Below are positions 7,313-17,393 of a stretch of 64,000 bases of DNA, in pieces. Where the stretch lies: the NCBI RefSeq assembly GCF_019801215.1, contig NZ_JAHVJO010000001.1:1364001-1428000 (forward strand), written 5' to 3'. How positions within the stretch are numbered: position 1 is the stretch's first letter; the number at the start of each line of letters is the position of its first letter. Both the position numbers and the translations under genes were made by a program. The notes under the pieces were generated by a model, which had not been told where the DNA came from, ran no database searches, and worked only from the letters and a program-made list of their open reading frames with translations. The DNA comes from Fictibacillus nanhaiensis. GTDB taxonomy: Bacteria > Bacillota > Bacilli > Bacillales > Fictibacillaceae.

Positions 7313-7744
7313 ATGAAAAATACAGAGCAGTCTAGAAATGATCTCCACCACGAACTCGAAATGAGCTTACGCAAGCTTTTTAGAACCTTGCGAAAGGGAC
7401 TCAATGAGCTTTACACAGATTATATTCCCAGTAATGAATTTGCCGTATTGCAAACACTTAATGTTCAAAGTCCATTGATGGCTTCAGAGATCGCCAATGA
7501 ACTTAAGGTTTCTTCAAGTCACATCACAGCCGTTACGGACCGGCTTGTAGGTAAAAATTATATTGAGCGAGTGCGTTCTGACTCTGACCGCCGTATCGTC
7601 TATTTGGAAATTACCGAGGATGGCAAAAAAATAGCGCGTGAGATGGACGTTATTAAAAATGAGTATTTGGCTAAAAAGTTCAGCCAACTAACAGAAGATG
7701 AAATGAAGATGATGATCACTTATTCTACGAAACTGCTGGATTAA
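7313..7744 (+). CDS. MarR-family transcriptional regulator
   Basis: A 143-residue winged-helix repressor. The core reads NEFAVLQTLNVQSPLMASEIANEL, then the recognition helix VSSSHITAVTDRLVGKNYIERV and the wing SDSDRRIVYLEITEDGKK (quoted in parts; residues about 40-105). It precedes a 14-TM drug exporter by 74 bases and very likely controls it, as in many marR-efflux pairs. A weak terminator-like hairpin and a TTCAC-TTT-GTGAA palindrome lie between the two genes. Confidence 0.88.
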   Translation: MKNTEQSRNDLHHELEMSLRKLFRTLRKGLNELYTDYIPSNEFAVLQTLNVQSPLMASEIANELKVSSSHITAVTDRLVGKNYIERVRSDSDRRIVYLEITEDGKKIAREMDVIKNEYLAKKFSQLTEDEMKMMITYSTKLLD

Positions 7745-7773
7745 CTATAAGCAGTTTTACTTTTTTTATATAC

Positions 7774-7786
7774 TTCACTTTGTGAA
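7774..7786 (+). promoter_or_regulatory. Candidate MarR operator upstream of the exporter
   Basis: The perfect inverted repeat TTCAC-TTT-GTGAA stands 31 bases before the GTG start of the exporter. It could be the operator of the neighbouring MarR protein. The size of the half-sites is short for MarR, so this is tentative. Confidence 0.3.
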
Positions 7787-7817
7787 ATATTTACTAAATG
7801 AATAGGAGGGAACAGAG

Positions 7818-9413
7818 GTGGAACATCTTGAAATGAGACGGAAGATCATCATTATGATTTCCATTATGGCAGCGATGCTCTTTGCTGCACTAAATCAAAC
7901 GATTGTAGGTACGTCCCTCCCTAAAATAATCGCTGATCTTGGCGGCATTGAATATTACAGCTGGGTTTTCACCATGTTTATGTTAACGTCCAGTATTACA
8001 GCCATACTCGTAGGAAAACTGTCAGATATATATGGAAGAAAGCCTTTTATTCTATTAGGTATAGGTGTTTTCACTGTCGGTTCACTTTTATGCGGTGTTT
8101 CGGACAGCATAATTGAACTCATTTTGTATCGAGGAATACAAGGTCTCGGTGGCGGTATGATCATGTCTACAGCCTTTACAGCAGTAGGCGATCTCTTTCC
8201 CCCTCGCGAACGTGGAAAATGGCAAGGAATGATGAGCAGCGTCTTTGGATTAGCCAGTGTATTCGGTCCTACACTTGGCGGATATATTGTTGATCATTTT
8301 CACTGGCAATGGGTGTTTTGGATCTTCCTGCCTTTTGGTTTCGTTGCTTTTGGTGCTATTTACTTTTTGTTTCCGTCTGTACAGCGAAAAGAAAAAGAAT
8401 CTATTGATTATACAGGTTCGTTTTTCCTTACATTAACGATGGTACCGCTTCTGCTTTCTTTTACATGGGCAGGAAATCAATATGACTGGATATCACCAGA
8501 GATTATTGGACTTTTTGCCGTTACAACCATCGCCTTTTTCCTGTTTATCCGTACCGAAAAACGAGTTTCAAGCCCGGTTCTTCCACTTGAAATGTTCAAA
8601 AATAAAGTGTTTACTTCTTCAAATATTATTGGTTTCTTTTTAGGAGCCGGCATGTTTGGTTCCATCATGTATATGCCCTTTTTCATACAAGGTGTCATGG
8701 GCACTTCTGCTACCAAATCAGGGTTTGTTATGATGCCATTAACTCTTGCTATGGTTGCTGCTTCTGCGATTAGTGGACAAATTGTAACAAAAACTGGGAC
8801 ATATAAGAAGCTTGCTTTGCTGGGACTTTTCATTATGGTAAGCGGAATGACAAGTATGCACTTTATGGATACAGAAACAACAAATACGACTGCCATCCTT
8901 AACATGATTTTAGTTGGTGCAGGACTCGGCATTGCTTTCCCTATCTTTACACTGACGGTTCAGAACGCGATTGAACATAAGTATCTAGGAGTAGCTACTT
9001 CTTCTGTTCAATTGTTCAGACAGCTTGGGGGAACAATAGGTGTTTCTATCATGGGAAGCGTGATGAACAATATGTTAGCAGGTCAGTTTAATGAAAAATC
9101 ACAAAAACTCATTGAAGCAACACCAAACGTAACACCTGAAATGGACGAAAGGGTCAGTGAACTAGCAAATCCACAAGTGCTGTTGAACCAAAGTGCTGTC
9201 TTAGAGAAATTTAATCAGTTGCCGCCTGATTCTGTGATTTTTTTAAAACAAGTTCTCGGACTTTTACGTGAATCATTAAGTTATGCGTTAAACGGTGTAT
9301 TTTTAACCGGTGCAGTTGTTATCGGGGTTGCCTTTTTCATCACTCTCTTCTTCTTAGAAGAGATCCCGCTCAGAACTACAAACGAAGAAGAACGAAACGA
9401 TCGATCAGCGTAA
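7818..9413 (+). CDS. MFS multidrug exporter, DHA2 (14-TM) family
   Basis: A 531-residue proton-coupled drug exporter of the QacA/EmrB type. Motif A appears as GKLSDIYGRKPFILLG in the loop 2-3, and motif C as GLASVFGPTLGGYIVDHF in TM5, both marks of drug/H+ antiporters. The C-terminal third has a larger extracellular loop around residues 415-475. The GTG at 7818 lies seven bases after AGGAGGG, better than the inner ATG. It is in one unit with the MarR gene upstream, and a bidirectional terminator follows. Substrate not predictable. Confidence 0.9.
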   Translation: MEHLEMRRKIIIMISIMAAMLFAALNQTIVGTSLPKIIADLGGIEYYSWVFTMFMLTSSITAILVGKLSDIYGRKPFILLGIGVFTVGSLLCGVSDSIIELILYRGIQGLGGGMIMSTAFTAVGDLFPPRERGKWQGMMSSVFGLASVFGPTLGGYIVDHFHWQWVFWIFLPFGFVAFGAIYFLFPSVQRKEKESIDYTGSFFLTLTMVPLLLSFTWAGNQYDWISPEIIGLFAVTTIAFFLFIRTEKRVSSPVLPLEMFKNKVFTSSNIIGFFLGAGMFGSIMYMPFFIQGVMGTSATKSGFVMMPLTLAMVAASAISGQIVTKTGTYKKLALLGLFIMVSGMTSMHFMDTETTNTTAILNMILVGAGLGIAFPIFTLTVQNAIEHKYLGVATSSVQLFRQLGGTIGVSIMGSVMNNMLAGQFNEKSQKLIEATPNVTPEMDERVSELANPQVLLNQSAVLEKFNQLPPDSVIFLKQVLGLLRESLSYALNGVFLTGAVVIGVAFFITLFFLEEIPLRTTNEEERNDRSA

Positions 9414-9417
9414 AAAG

Positions 9418-9446
9418 AGACGGCAGGAATCCCTGTCCGTCTTTTT
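9418..9446. terminator. Bidirectional terminator between exporter and acetyltransferase genes
   Basis: AGACGG-CAGG pairs with CCTG-CCGTCT (one bulged T), with A-rich and T-rich flanks on both sides, so it can end both convergent transcripts. Confidence 0.8.
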
Positions 9447-10272
9447 ATTTTACAAAAGACGATTCATCATTTTGCACAGAATTGCGTAAAGGATAATTCA
9501 TACTCCAAAAACCAATATCTTTAAAACCAAGCCGTTTATAGATCGAACCCGCTTTTGGATTATCGTAAAAAAGACATAATGTTTTCCCTTCTGCAAGAAC
9601 ATCCTGGCAAAGGGCATCCATGCACAATGACGCTAATCCCTGTCCTCGTTTGTCTGGATGCGAACAAACCCCGACGATCATGGCTGACAAAGAATTTTCT
9701 GCTGTTGTGGATGCGCAAGATACGATTGTTTCGCCTTCTTTTATAAAATAGGTCCGTCCCGTTTTTGTTTTCAACGCCTGTTCTAAACTTTGACGTGCGG
9801 TTTCACCAATTGAAAATTCTACGATTTGTTTTTTTAGCGCCATTAAATCATCTACATCGTGCAGTTCAGCTTGCTGAATTCCTTCTCGTTTAATTTCCTC
9901 TTTTAAAAGGCTGTTATCTTTTAGTTCAGCGAAAAAAGTTTCTTTTGTCCGTGTAAATTGAACATAAGGATAAAACTGCTCCACGATCTCTTTTTTCCCA
10001 GAAAGCATTTCATACGAGGTATCATTATTAATAATTTTAGAAAACTCTGCTGCGTTAATCGTATCTTTTCCATAAGGAAGGTAGTTTCCGAGATAGCGAA
10101 GAAGGATTCCTTGAATATCACCCGCCCTATCAACATCAGCCCAAATCTCCTGAAAGTCTGTTTCATACCCAAAGTTTTCGATATCTGCGAGGATAAAAAG
10201 ATTTAATGCCGGTTCTTCACTTAAGTAATCCATGACTTTTTCATGCCACGTGTGATCCGTTTTTACGATCAT
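9445..10272 (-). CDS. GNAT-family N-acetyltransferase
   Basis: A 275-residue protein with the acetyl-CoA binding core in its last 120 residues: VGVCSHPDKRGQGLASLCM (motif A, R/Q-G-x-G) and FYDNPKAGSIYKRLGFKDIG (motif B). The N-terminal 130 residues are a second, degenerate GNAT-like half, as in a group of Bacillus acetyltransferases of this length. Substrate unknown. It is monocistronic, with its own terminator shared with the exporter. Confidence 0.85.
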   Translation of the reverse strand: MIVKTDHTWHEKVMDYLSEEPALNLFILADIENFGYETDFQEIWADVDRAGDIQGILLRYLGNYLPYGKDTINAAEFSKIINNDTSYEMLSGKKEIVEQFYPYVQFTRTKETFFAELKDNSLLKEEIKREGIQQAELHDVDDLMALKKQIVEFSIGETARQSLEQALKTKTGRTYFIKEGETIVSCASTTAENSLSAMIVGVCSHPDKRGQGLASLCMDALCQDVLAEGKTLCLFYDNPKAGSIYKRLGFKDIGFWSMNYPLRNSVQNDESSFVK

Positions 10273-10385
10273 TTATGACGTACCCCCTTCTATGTTTCTA
10301 TTCATTCTAACGAGTAATTGGAAAAATGCAACCATTTTTTAATTGTGTATGAATGGTGATTTGTCGAAAATCGGATTTTTTGTCG

Positions 10386-10463
10386 ACTCGTGGATATTCA
10401 GTTAAAACTCGTGGATTTGGGCTACAAACTTCTGGATATATAACTAAAACTTCTGGATAAATG
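10386..10463. repeat. Degenerate 21-base tandem repeat (four units)
   Basis: Units start at 10386, 10407, 10428 and 10449 with the phrases ACTCGTGGAT, ACTCGTGGAT, ACTTCTGGAT and ACTTCTGGAT, exactly 21 bases apart, while the rest of each unit (for example ATTCAGTTAAA, TTGGGCTACAA, ATATAACTAAA) drifts. It occupies the 10273-10582 gap together with the terminator; I see no gene there. A similar 20-21 base array with a different phrase is at 53617-53710. Confidence 0.7.
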
Positions 10464-10511
10464 TACGTAAATTGAAGGTTATGCTTAATTCTGACACCTC
10501 AAATCAAAAAA

Positions 10512-10549
10512 GGAAAAAATCCTGCCTATAAAATCTGGCAGGATTTTTC
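10512..10549 (-). terminator. Terminator after the SLH-subtilisin gene
   Basis: AATCCTGCC (10518-10526) pairs with GGCAGGATT (10537-10545); T-rich tracts on both sides make it effective for the minus-strand gene at 10583. Confidence 0.75.
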
Positions 10550-10582
10550 ATTCTCAAGCTAATTTGCGCATTTTCCTAAGCT

Positions 10583-13063
10583 TTATTTTAAGAAAGCGTG
10601 GTAATGGCGAACAGCGGCAACTGCATAATCGCCTCTCGTTACCGTTTTTGTAGGCTTGAACGTCGCGTGTACGACTGGTTCTAAATCGTAAGGCCCTTGT
10701 TCAACAGTAAAATAGGCGTTCAAGATATTGAGATCTAATGCAAGCTGTACATATCCTTTTAACTCTTGCGGAATATTTGAAGCATCATCAAGCGGAATTC
10801 GTGCATCACCGTATTGTACAGACAATGTTGCTGTATTAACTTCTCCTGCCTGCTTTTCTAAACCGAGTGCCTGAACAAGTGAATATGCGATTTCAGCACG
10901 GTTCACTGAGCTGTTTGGAGCAAACTCAGTAGCAGTTTTAGGCAAGATGACTCCTTTTGAAGTTTGTTTAGCATCTCTAAATGCTCCGCCACGGGCAGTT
11001 GCTGCATTGATGAAAGGCGCATCAGAAGCTGTTACATCTGTAAAATCATTTGTCTTAGAATCAATGCTCTGACGAACTTCAGCACCTGCCACTAAAAATT
11101 TCGCAAGTTCAGAGCGAGTTAATAGTTGGTTCGGTTTAAATGTTCCATCTGAATACCCATCAACAAGACGTTCACTAACTGCTGTTTGGATAGCACTTGC
11201 TGCTGGATGTCCACCAATGTCAGACAAGCCCGTATATCCGCCTGCTGTTTTAAACGTTATGGTTCCATCCACTTCTTCCGGCAGTCCTGCTCCACCTGTC
11301 GGATTCTCTTCTGCTCCTCGCAAGCCCCGGATTTCAAGTTTCCACTCACCTGCTTTTGGTGCATCTACAACAACTGTCCGATCTGATTCTAATGGGAACA
11401 GCAAAGAAATTCCTGAGCTGTACTCATTGCCTGCAGGATCTATTAAAACAAGGTTGATCGGATTCCCTGTCTCTTCGTCAATTCCATTTGCATGGATTTG
11501 TGCAACGAGTGTTGTTAAGTTTTCGCTTACCGTAAAGCTATGCTGGTTTGTTGACGTTAATTTTGCAGGATCATACGTTAAAGCGAATGTTTCTTTTGTA
11601 GCTGACATCTCAACATTGCTGTTAAATGTTCTGTCTGCATTAACGGTTTGTCCGTATTGACCAGAATGTACAATCGCATCCATCGCTGCATATGCATTCA
11701 CATATCCGGCACCAACTTCCCAAGATTCCATACCCGGCATGTTTGTTGCTGTTTGCTGCAGAACGTCATTGATTTCTTGTGGAGAAAGTGTTGGATCTGC
11801 TTCAAGCAGAAGTGCCGTAATACCAGCTACATGTGGAGTAGCCATGGATGTTCCGCTCATCGTCGTATAATAAGGAACATAAGCAGGCTCAATTCCTTCT
11901 GCATCCTCTGCTGCACCTAGTGAAGAAACAGGAGCAATAACACGTGTTGAAACGATATCGACTCCAGGAGCCGTTATAGACGGTTCGTCCTTCCATGTCC
12001 ACGTTTTCCCGTCCATTTCAAACGTTCCGCCTGTATTTTTTGTTCCGCGTGATGAAAAGTCTGCAAGCTTTCCTGATTTTTCACCGGCAGCAACTGAAAT
12101 AACCCAAGGTGCTTTTGAATAAGGATTGTGTGTGTTTTCACCTGGACCTGAATTTCCTGCTGCGAACAATACAGTAATTCCACGGTCATAAGCAGATTTA
12201 CTCGCTATATTAATGGGGTGCTCAGGTTCAAAATCACCTGAAGATCCCCATGAATTCGTGATCACACGAATGTTATATTTCGCCTGGTGTGAGATCGCAT
12301 AATCAAATCCACCTATGCCATCTAAAACGAATAGTGCTGCGCCAGAACCATATCCAATTAAGTCTGCTCCTGGTGCTGCTCCTTCATATTTTCCTCCAGA
12401 CATCGCCCCTGTGCCTCCAACTGTACCAGCAACATGTGTGCCATGTCCTGAATTTGTATCTGTGTTTGGCACGTTTTCTTGATAGCTGATTGGTAATAGA
12501 CCAGAGATGGAGTGAAGGTTTGCAGAAGCCATTACATTTTGAACCAAATTTTTGCCAAGTTCATGATCTTTATGAGTTCCGTCAACACCACTGTCATTCA
12601 CGACAACCCCTATACCTTTCCCTGTAAAAGGAAGACCACCATTTTCTTTCGTCATCGAGCTGTCTGTTCTCACTTTATCAACGCCTGTTAGAGCAGTTGC
12701 ATCTGCGTTATAGTAGCTTAATTTTTCATTTAAAAACATGGATCGTACTTGATCTGATTTAGCAAGTTCCTGAATTTGAGCTGGAGTTGCTATTACACCT
12801 GCCATTGGCAGCGATTTTAATGTAACGGCTTTTTTAACGCCCGCTCCTTTTAATAAGTCAAGCTGTTCTAGATTTGGTGCACCTGTCCCATGAAACGTTA
12901 CGATTACCTCCAAAGAGTTTATCCCTGAATCTAGTTTATTCTGCAGAGATTTCCCGATTACGGCCGACTGCGTTTGTGCAGCCACAGCCCCAGATTGATT
13001 CAGAGGCAGAGCAATCGATACTACCATAATTAAAGCAAACAAAATCTTTAGACTTTTTCTCAA
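10583..13063 (-). CDS. Secreted subtilisin-like (S8) protease with C-terminal SLH repeats
   Basis: An 826-residue exported serine protease. In order: signal peptide (about 1-30), an I9-like propeptide (about 35-125), an S8 catalytic domain (about 130-470) with Asp in VVVNDSGVDGTH, His in NSGHGTHVAGTVGG and Ser in SGTSMATPHVAG, a beta-rich domain with AGEWKLEIRGLRG, and three SLH-type repeats in the last 200 residues (LVDGYSDGTFKPNQLLTRSE in the first). SLH repeats bind pyruvylated wall polymer, so the enzyme is probably displayed at the surface. A TTG start is chosen because AGAGGAG lies inside the longer frame. It is downstream of a paralog without SLH repeats. Confidence 0.92.
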   Translation of the reverse strand: MRKSLKILFALIMVVSIALPLNQSGAVAAQTQSAVIGKSLQNKLDSGINSLEVIVTFHGTGAPNLEQLDLLKGAGVKKAVTLKSLPMAGVIATPAQIQELAKSDQVRSMFLNEKLSYYNADATALTGVDKVRTDSSMTKENGGLPFTGKGIGVVVNDSGVDGTHKDHELGKNLVQNVMASANLHSISGLLPISYQENVPNTDTNSGHGTHVAGTVGGTGAMSGGKYEGAAPGADLIGYGSGAALFVLDGIGGFDYAISHQAKYNIRVITNSWGSSGDFEPEHPINIASKSAYDRGITVLFAAGNSGPGENTHNPYSKAPWVISVAAGEKSGKLADFSSRGTKNTGGTFEMDGKTWTWKDEPSITAPGVDIVSTRVIAPVSSLGAAEDAEGIEPAYVPYYTTMSGTSMATPHVAGITALLLEADPTLSPQEINDVLQQTATNMPGMESWEVGAGYVNAYAAMDAIVHSGQYGQTVNADRTFNSNVEMSATKETFALTYDPAKLTSTNQHSFTVSENLTTLVAQIHANGIDEETGNPINLVLIDPAGNEYSSGISLLFPLESDRTVVVDAPKAGEWKLEIRGLRGAEENPTGGAGLPEEVDGTITFKTAGGYTGLSDIGGHPAASAIQTAVSERLVDGYSDGTFKPNQLLTRSELAKFLVAGAEVRQSIDSKTNDFTDVTASDAPFINAATARGGAFRDAKQTSKGVILPKTATEFAPNSSVNRAEIAYSLVQALGLEKQAGEVNTATLSVQYGDARIPLDDASNIPQELKGYVQLALDLNILNAYFTVEQGPYDLEPVVHATFKPTKTVTRGDYAVAAVRHYHAFLK

Positions 13064-13220
13064 GGTGAATTCTCCTCTCATTTTCTGAATTTTCCACCTA
13101 ATTGCATTATCTCAATATAAAAATAAGAAAACTATTCACCATCAGTTGTAAAATATATAAAACTGGAACTATATGTATATAGTACAAAAGAGTTAACCAT
13201 GCTAGGGAGTCTATTCCAAT

Positions 13221-13256
13221 AAAAAAAGCTAAACCACCTTTAGTAGGTGGTTTAGC
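13221..13256 (-). terminator. Terminator after the short subtilisin paralog
   Basis: A perfect 12-bp stem, GCTAAACCACCT with AGGTGGTTTAGC, has a 5-base loop and is followed by seven T on the minus strand. It ends right after the stop codon of the gene at 13265 and separates the two protease genes into independent transcripts. Confidence 0.9.
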
Positions 13257-13264
13257 TCTTGGTT

Positions 13265-14677
13265 TTATTTTGCTAGAAAAGAAGCCGTAACGGCATCGTA
13301 TGCGTTTATATACCCGGCACCCGTTTCCCATGATTCATAACCATTCATAGGGGTTGCTGAGTTTACTAGAATCTGCTTAACATCAGTTGGTGTTAAAAGA
13401 GGATTAGCATCTAGCATAAGAGCTACTACCCCCGCAGCATGTGGTGCAGCCATAGAAGTTCCGCTTAAAGTCGTGTAATAAGGAAGATGCGCAGGATCAA
13501 TCGTTTGAACATCTTTTGGTGTTCCTAAAGCCCCTACAGGAGAAGCTACACGTGTTGAAACGATATCCTTTCCAGGTGCTGTAATCGTAGGTTGGTCACG
13601 CCATAAAAATTCTACACCATCAATGATGGCTGAACCACCTGTATCTCGTTTACCTCTTGATGAAAAACCAGCTAATGTTCCGTCTTTTACACCTGCAGCC
13701 ACTGTAATAACCCATGGTGCTTTTTTATAATTTCCGGTAATGGTGTTTTCCCCCGGTCCTGAATTTCCTGCAGAAAACACAGTTACAATATTTCGGTCGT
13801 ACAAAGTTTTAGTTGCGATATTTACAGGATGGTCGGGATCAAATGGTGTTCCTATATCTCCAGTGTCACCCCAAGAATTGGTGATTACACGGATGCCATA
13901 TTGCGCTTGATGTGTTAGAGCATAATCAAAAGCACCAATCGTGTCTAATATAGCTAGACCTGCACCGCTTCCATAGCCGATCAAATCAGCTCCTGGTGCT
14001 ACTCCTTCATATTTACCGCCTGACATCGCGCCAGTTCCGCCAACTATACCTGCAACATGGGTTCCATGACCAGAGTTGTTATCTGTTGCTGGGACATTTT
14101 CAACGTATTGGACAGGCAAAAGTTCATGAATGGCATGTAGGTTTGCTTGTCCTGCAACATTTTGGACTAAATTTTTTCCAAATTCGTGATCTTTATGTGA
14201 TCCGTCTACACCGCTATCATTGATAACGACTCCTACTCCTTTACCTGAGACAGGGAGTCCACCATTTTTCTTTTGAAAACCAGCATCTTCACGAACTCGG
14301 TCAACACCCGTTAAATCGGTAGAATCTTCATTATCATACATAAGTGGTGCATTATAATAGATTGAACGGACATCACTTTTTTTAGTTATTACATCCAGCT
14401 GTGCCTGAGAGATCATAACTCCTGCAATCGGCAACGCTTCCATAATAATTCCCTGTTGAACACCAGCTTCTTGAAGGGATGTTTTTATAGCATCTTGGTT
14501 CATTCCTTGACGAAATGTGACAATTGCTTCAACAGCAGAATGATTCGTTAATTGCTGTAACAGCCTTTTATCTAAAGAAGGTGAACCACTTGTATCCTCA
14601 GCATTGATAGAGACCGCTGAAGGCAAAATTAGGCTCGTTGCGATAATGACCGAAGTTAGTAACCGTTTTAATTTCAA
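13265..14677 (-). CDS. Secreted subtilisin-like (S8) protease without anchor domain
   Basis: A 470-residue paralog of the protease downstream. A signal peptide (1-26) and propeptide (about 35-115) precede the S8 domain with the triad Asp154 (VINDSGVDGSH), His204 (NSGHGTHVAG) and Ser408 (SGTSMAAPHAAG). The protein stops soon after the catalytic domain (YINAYDAVTASFLAK), so it should be released. The two share order and wording of nearly all motifs, implying a tandem duplication with later gain or loss of the SLH part. A TTG start at 14677 is preferred, since GGGAGTGAG lies just before it. Confidence 0.9.
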   Translation of the reverse strand: MKLKRLLTSVIIATSLILPSAVSINAEDTSGSPSLDKRLLQQLTNHSAVEAIVTFRQGMNQDAIKTSLQEAGVQQGIIMEALPIAGVMISQAQLDVITKKSDVRSIYYNAPLMYDNEDSTDLTGVDRVREDAGFQKKNGGLPVSGKGVGVVINDSGVDGSHKDHEFGKNLVQNVAGQANLHAIHELLPVQYVENVPATDNNSGHGTHVAGIVGGTGAMSGGKYEGVAPGADLIGYGSGAGLAILDTIGAFDYALTHQAQYGIRVITNSWGDTGDIGTPFDPDHPVNIATKTLYDRNIVTVFSAGNSGPGENTITGNYKKAPWVITVAAGVKDGTLAGFSSRGKRDTGGSAIIDGVEFLWRDQPTITAPGKDIVSTRVASPVGALGTPKDVQTIDPAHLPYYTTLSGTSMAAPHAAGVVALMLDANPLLTPTDVKQILVNSATPMNGYESWETGAGYINAYDAVTASFLAK

Positions 14678-14784
14678 GATTCTCACTCCCATTGATAGAA
14701 TTTTCTAACAGTTTAAGCTATTATCTCAACTTAACTTGTTGATATCTATTGGCGATAGGTTTTATTTTCATAGTTCTTTTGTAT

Positions 14785-14812
14785 TAAAAAAAACACTCAA
14801 AAGAGTGTTTTA
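14785..14812 (-). terminator. Terminator after the response regulator gene
   Basis: AAACACTC-TTTT-GAGTGTTT stem followed by a long T tract on the minus strand, 12 bases past the stop codon. Confidence 0.8.
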
Positions 14813-14827
14813 AAGGTTGTTGTCCTT

Positions 14828-15469
14828 TTATCCCATCGGCACGAGCTGGTTTTGCACGGCATAGATTACGGCCTGTGACCGGCTTTTCACTTCTAACTTT
14901 TTAAAGATCTTGCTTACATGAATCTTTACCGTCTTGTCACTGATAAATAATTTCTCAGCTATTTCTTTATTGCTTAGTCCTTCTACAAGACCAATTAAAA
15001 CTTCCTGCTCACGGTCTGTCAAATTTGAATCATCTTTTTTTACTTGGGATTGCTGAAGGTGCATATTCACGAGTTTCTTTGTCATGCTTGGCGTAATCAT
15101 CGATTCACCACGGTAGACAGCTTTAATGGCATCAACCACATGTTCAGAAGGTGCGTCTTTTAAGAGATAGCCATCTGCTCCAGCCTTTAACGCGGAAAGT
15201 AAATACTCATCATGCGTGTACATCGTTAGAACAAGAATGCGAGCATCCTTATTCTTCGCCTTAATGATTGAAGTGGTTTCAACGCCATTTATTCCAGGAA
15301 GGTTAATATCCATGATGATAACGTCAGGAGACAATTCTTCAGCAAGTTTCAACGCTTCCTCACCTGATATTGCTTCGCCGATCACTTTCATATCATCTTC
15401 AAATGAAAGTATGTTTTTTAAACCATCCCTTAAGATAGCGTGGTCATCTACTAGTAAAATATTGATCAT
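14828..15469 (-). CDS. NarL/LuxR-family response regulator
   Basis: A 213-residue two-component regulator. The receiver domain (1-118) has the acidic pair in [13 protein letters not shown], the phosphorylation Asp in [16 protein letters not shown] (about residue 54), and the switch lysine in [11 protein letters not shown] LuxR-type helix-turn-helix occupies 145-207 ([40 protein letters not shown]). Its gene starts one base after the stop of the histidine kinase, so the pair is translationally coupled. Target genes are not evident; the adjacent subtilisins are candidates only by position. Confidence 0.92.
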   Translation of the reverse strand: MINILLVDDHAILRDGLKNILSFEDDMKVIGEAISGEEALKLAEELSPDVIIMDINLPGINGVETTSIIKAKNKDARILVLTMYTHDEYLLSALKAGADGYLLKDAPSEHVVDAIKAVYRGESMITPSMTKKLVNMHLQQSQVKKDDSNLTDREQEVLIGLVEGLSNKEIAEKLFISDKTVKIHVSKIFKKLEVKSRSQAVIYAVQNQLVPMG

Positions 15470-15470
15470 C

Positions 15471-17291
15471 TCAATAAGCCTCCCTTGGTTCTAAATTAGG
15501 TATCTTTAATTTAATTTCCGTCCCTTTGCCTTTAGCTGAATCAATATGGAGTGAAGCCCCAAGGCTGTCAGATAATTCATTCATGTTCAATATTCCATAA
15601 TGAGGCTCATTTCGTGCTTTAATCATCGATTCATAAAGAGAAAAACCTTTTCCATCATCTTTAATCTTGAAAAGAACATGATCTGTTGAATAACTTAACA
15701 GAATGTCCACCTTGCTGGCCTCTGCGTGTTTTAACGTGTTCTGAAGGCTTTCTTGAAAAATATCAAAAATCACTTTTTCGACCATCGTACTTAAATCACG
15801 TGGTATACCTCGTTCTTGAAAACGTATTTGAAACGGATGGCCATCTTGCTTAACAGATTTTATTTTTGATTTGATTGCTTGATGAAGACCAATCCTCTCC
15901 GTAGGATAAGGTCTTAATGCATAGATCGACTCTCGAAGTTCCTTTAGGCTGCCCCTTAATTTCTCAGTACTGACAGCGACCAGTTCCTTCGTCTTCTCTG
16001 GTTTCATCGTAAATACACGCTGAGCAGTTTCAAGCTGCATTACGGAACCTGCAAGCGTTTGAGCGATTCCGTCGTGAATTTCTCTAGCAATTCGGTTTCT
16101 TTCTTCAAGCAAAACCCTTTTCTCTCTTTCTGAAATAAGCAGTTTTGTTTTCCAAGCAACTGCGAGCTGGTTAACAAGAGTAGCCATCGATTGTGTATCT
16201 ACAAGTGAAAAAGAATGCGCTCTAGTTCTCCCTGTAATGAGCACTCCTGTTACTTCATCCTCAGCAGTTAATGGTGAGACCATGACCGATTTAATAGATG
16301 GAGAAAAAAAGGTGAACGCCCATTCGTTGTCTTCTTTTCTGTTGTTAAATAGATGCATGTCCCGGTCTGTTTCGAGATGTTCCATAAATTCGGCAGACAT
16401 CTCTTTTTTTAATGAATACGATCCACTTTCATACGCTTTATTCCATGATTTACCGTCATATAAAAACAACAAGACGATATCAGTTCCTAAAAACTCTAAA
16501 AACGGCATCTCTACTTGCTGCAGCCAATCCTTGGATGGAAGATGGGCGTTAAACTTTGTGCTAATGTCGTAAAGCGCCTTTAGTCGGTTGCGCTCCTGCT
16601 GCAATCTTGCAATAAACGAAGAAATAAGAGCGATTGCAATTAGTGGAGAAAAGAAAAAGATATATGAAAACACATCGACAACACCACGGTTCTGGTTCCC
16701 CAACATGATCATAAGCGTAACGTAAAGGATGGAAAAAAGGGTAACGATGGATTCTGATATAAATTTTGTTTTCCATACCTTCAATGGATATGGCTGAGGT
16801 CTTATCAGCAAAACGGCATCTACAATCAGATTGTTAAACACATAGTATAAAACGGTAACTAACATAATCCGAGATTCAGCGAACCAGAAATCACTTAACT
16901 GCCCGCTTACAGGCGACAGTACAAAATCAGTGATTTGAACCGCACTATAAAAACTAATAACGAGCTGAGCGGGACTAAAAAAAACAACACGCAGCGGACG
17001 CTGATTCATCGCGTTAACCAGACAAACGATAACACCAAATGCCAATAGTGAAATTCCCCAGCCATAAAGAAGCTCTATTGTATAAAGAAGAGGAAAACTT
17101 AGAGCACTAAGTCCTTTCCAAATAGGAATCGGGTAATATTCTGTGATGAACAAGAACAACAATAATGTAGAAAAAATGAGCAGATCAGGAATCCCATTTA
17201 AGTTGAATGCACTCAACAGCCAGACAAACATACCTAGTCCTATTATAACGGAAACAAAGCGGCTTGCCGCTGTTTCACGATTTAGCCCCAC
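15471..17291 (-). CDS. NarL-type sensor histidine kinase with GAF-like domain
   Basis: A 606-residue membrane sensor kinase. About seven hydrophobic segments fill residues 15-230, a GAF-like domain follows (about 240-385), then HisKA_3 with the phospho-acceptor His406 in [18 protein letters not shown], and a HATPase_c domain with [14 protein letters not shown] (N box) and [10 protein letters not shown] (G1). It pairs with the LuxR-type regulator immediately downstream. A GTG start at 17291 gives the proper GAGGTGAGG spacing; a GTG nine bases earlier would overlap that site. No extracellular sensor domain is seen, so the membrane part or the GAF domain may sense the signal. Confidence 0.9.
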   Translation of the reverse strand: MGLNRETAASRFVSVIIGLGMFVWLLSAFNLNGIPDLLIFSTLLLFLFITEYYPIPIWKGLSALSFPLLYTIELLYGWGISLLAFGVIVCLVNAMNQRPLRVVFFSPAQLVISFYSAVQITDFVLSPVSGQLSDFWFAESRIMLVTVLYYVFNNLIVDAVLLIRPQPYPLKVWKTKFISESIVTLFSILYVTLMIMLGNQNRGVVDVFSYIFFFSPLIAIALISSFIARLQQERNRLKALYDISTKFNAHLPSKDWLQQVEMPFLEFLGTDIVLLFLYDGKSWNKAYESGSYSLKKEMSAEFMEHLETDRDMHLFNNRKEDNEWAFTFFSPSIKSVMVSPLTAEDEVTGVLITGRTRAHSFSLVDTQSMATLVNQLAVAWKTKLLISEREKRVLLEERNRIAREIHDGIAQTLAGSVMQLETAQRVFTMKPEKTKELVAVSTEKLRGSLKELRESIYALRPYPTERIGLHQAIKSKIKSVKQDGHPFQIRFQERGIPRDLSTMVEKVIFDIFQESLQNTLKHAEASKVDILLSYSTDHVLFKIKDDGKGFSLYESMIKARNEPHYGILNMNELSDSLGASLHIDSAKGKGTEIKLKIPNLEPREAY

Positions 17292-17393
17292 TTTCCTCAC
17301 CTCTTTTTCAAAAAAATTCAGTTAATTCATTATACCACATGATTAATCCTACAAATCCTATCCAATATGTGGTGAATGTGATATTTTACTATC

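Noticed and set aside
13107-13331. 74-codon open frame overlapping the end of the short subtilisin gene
   Set aside because: It runs through the terminator hairpin, is a frame shadow of the protease gene and has no ribosome site.
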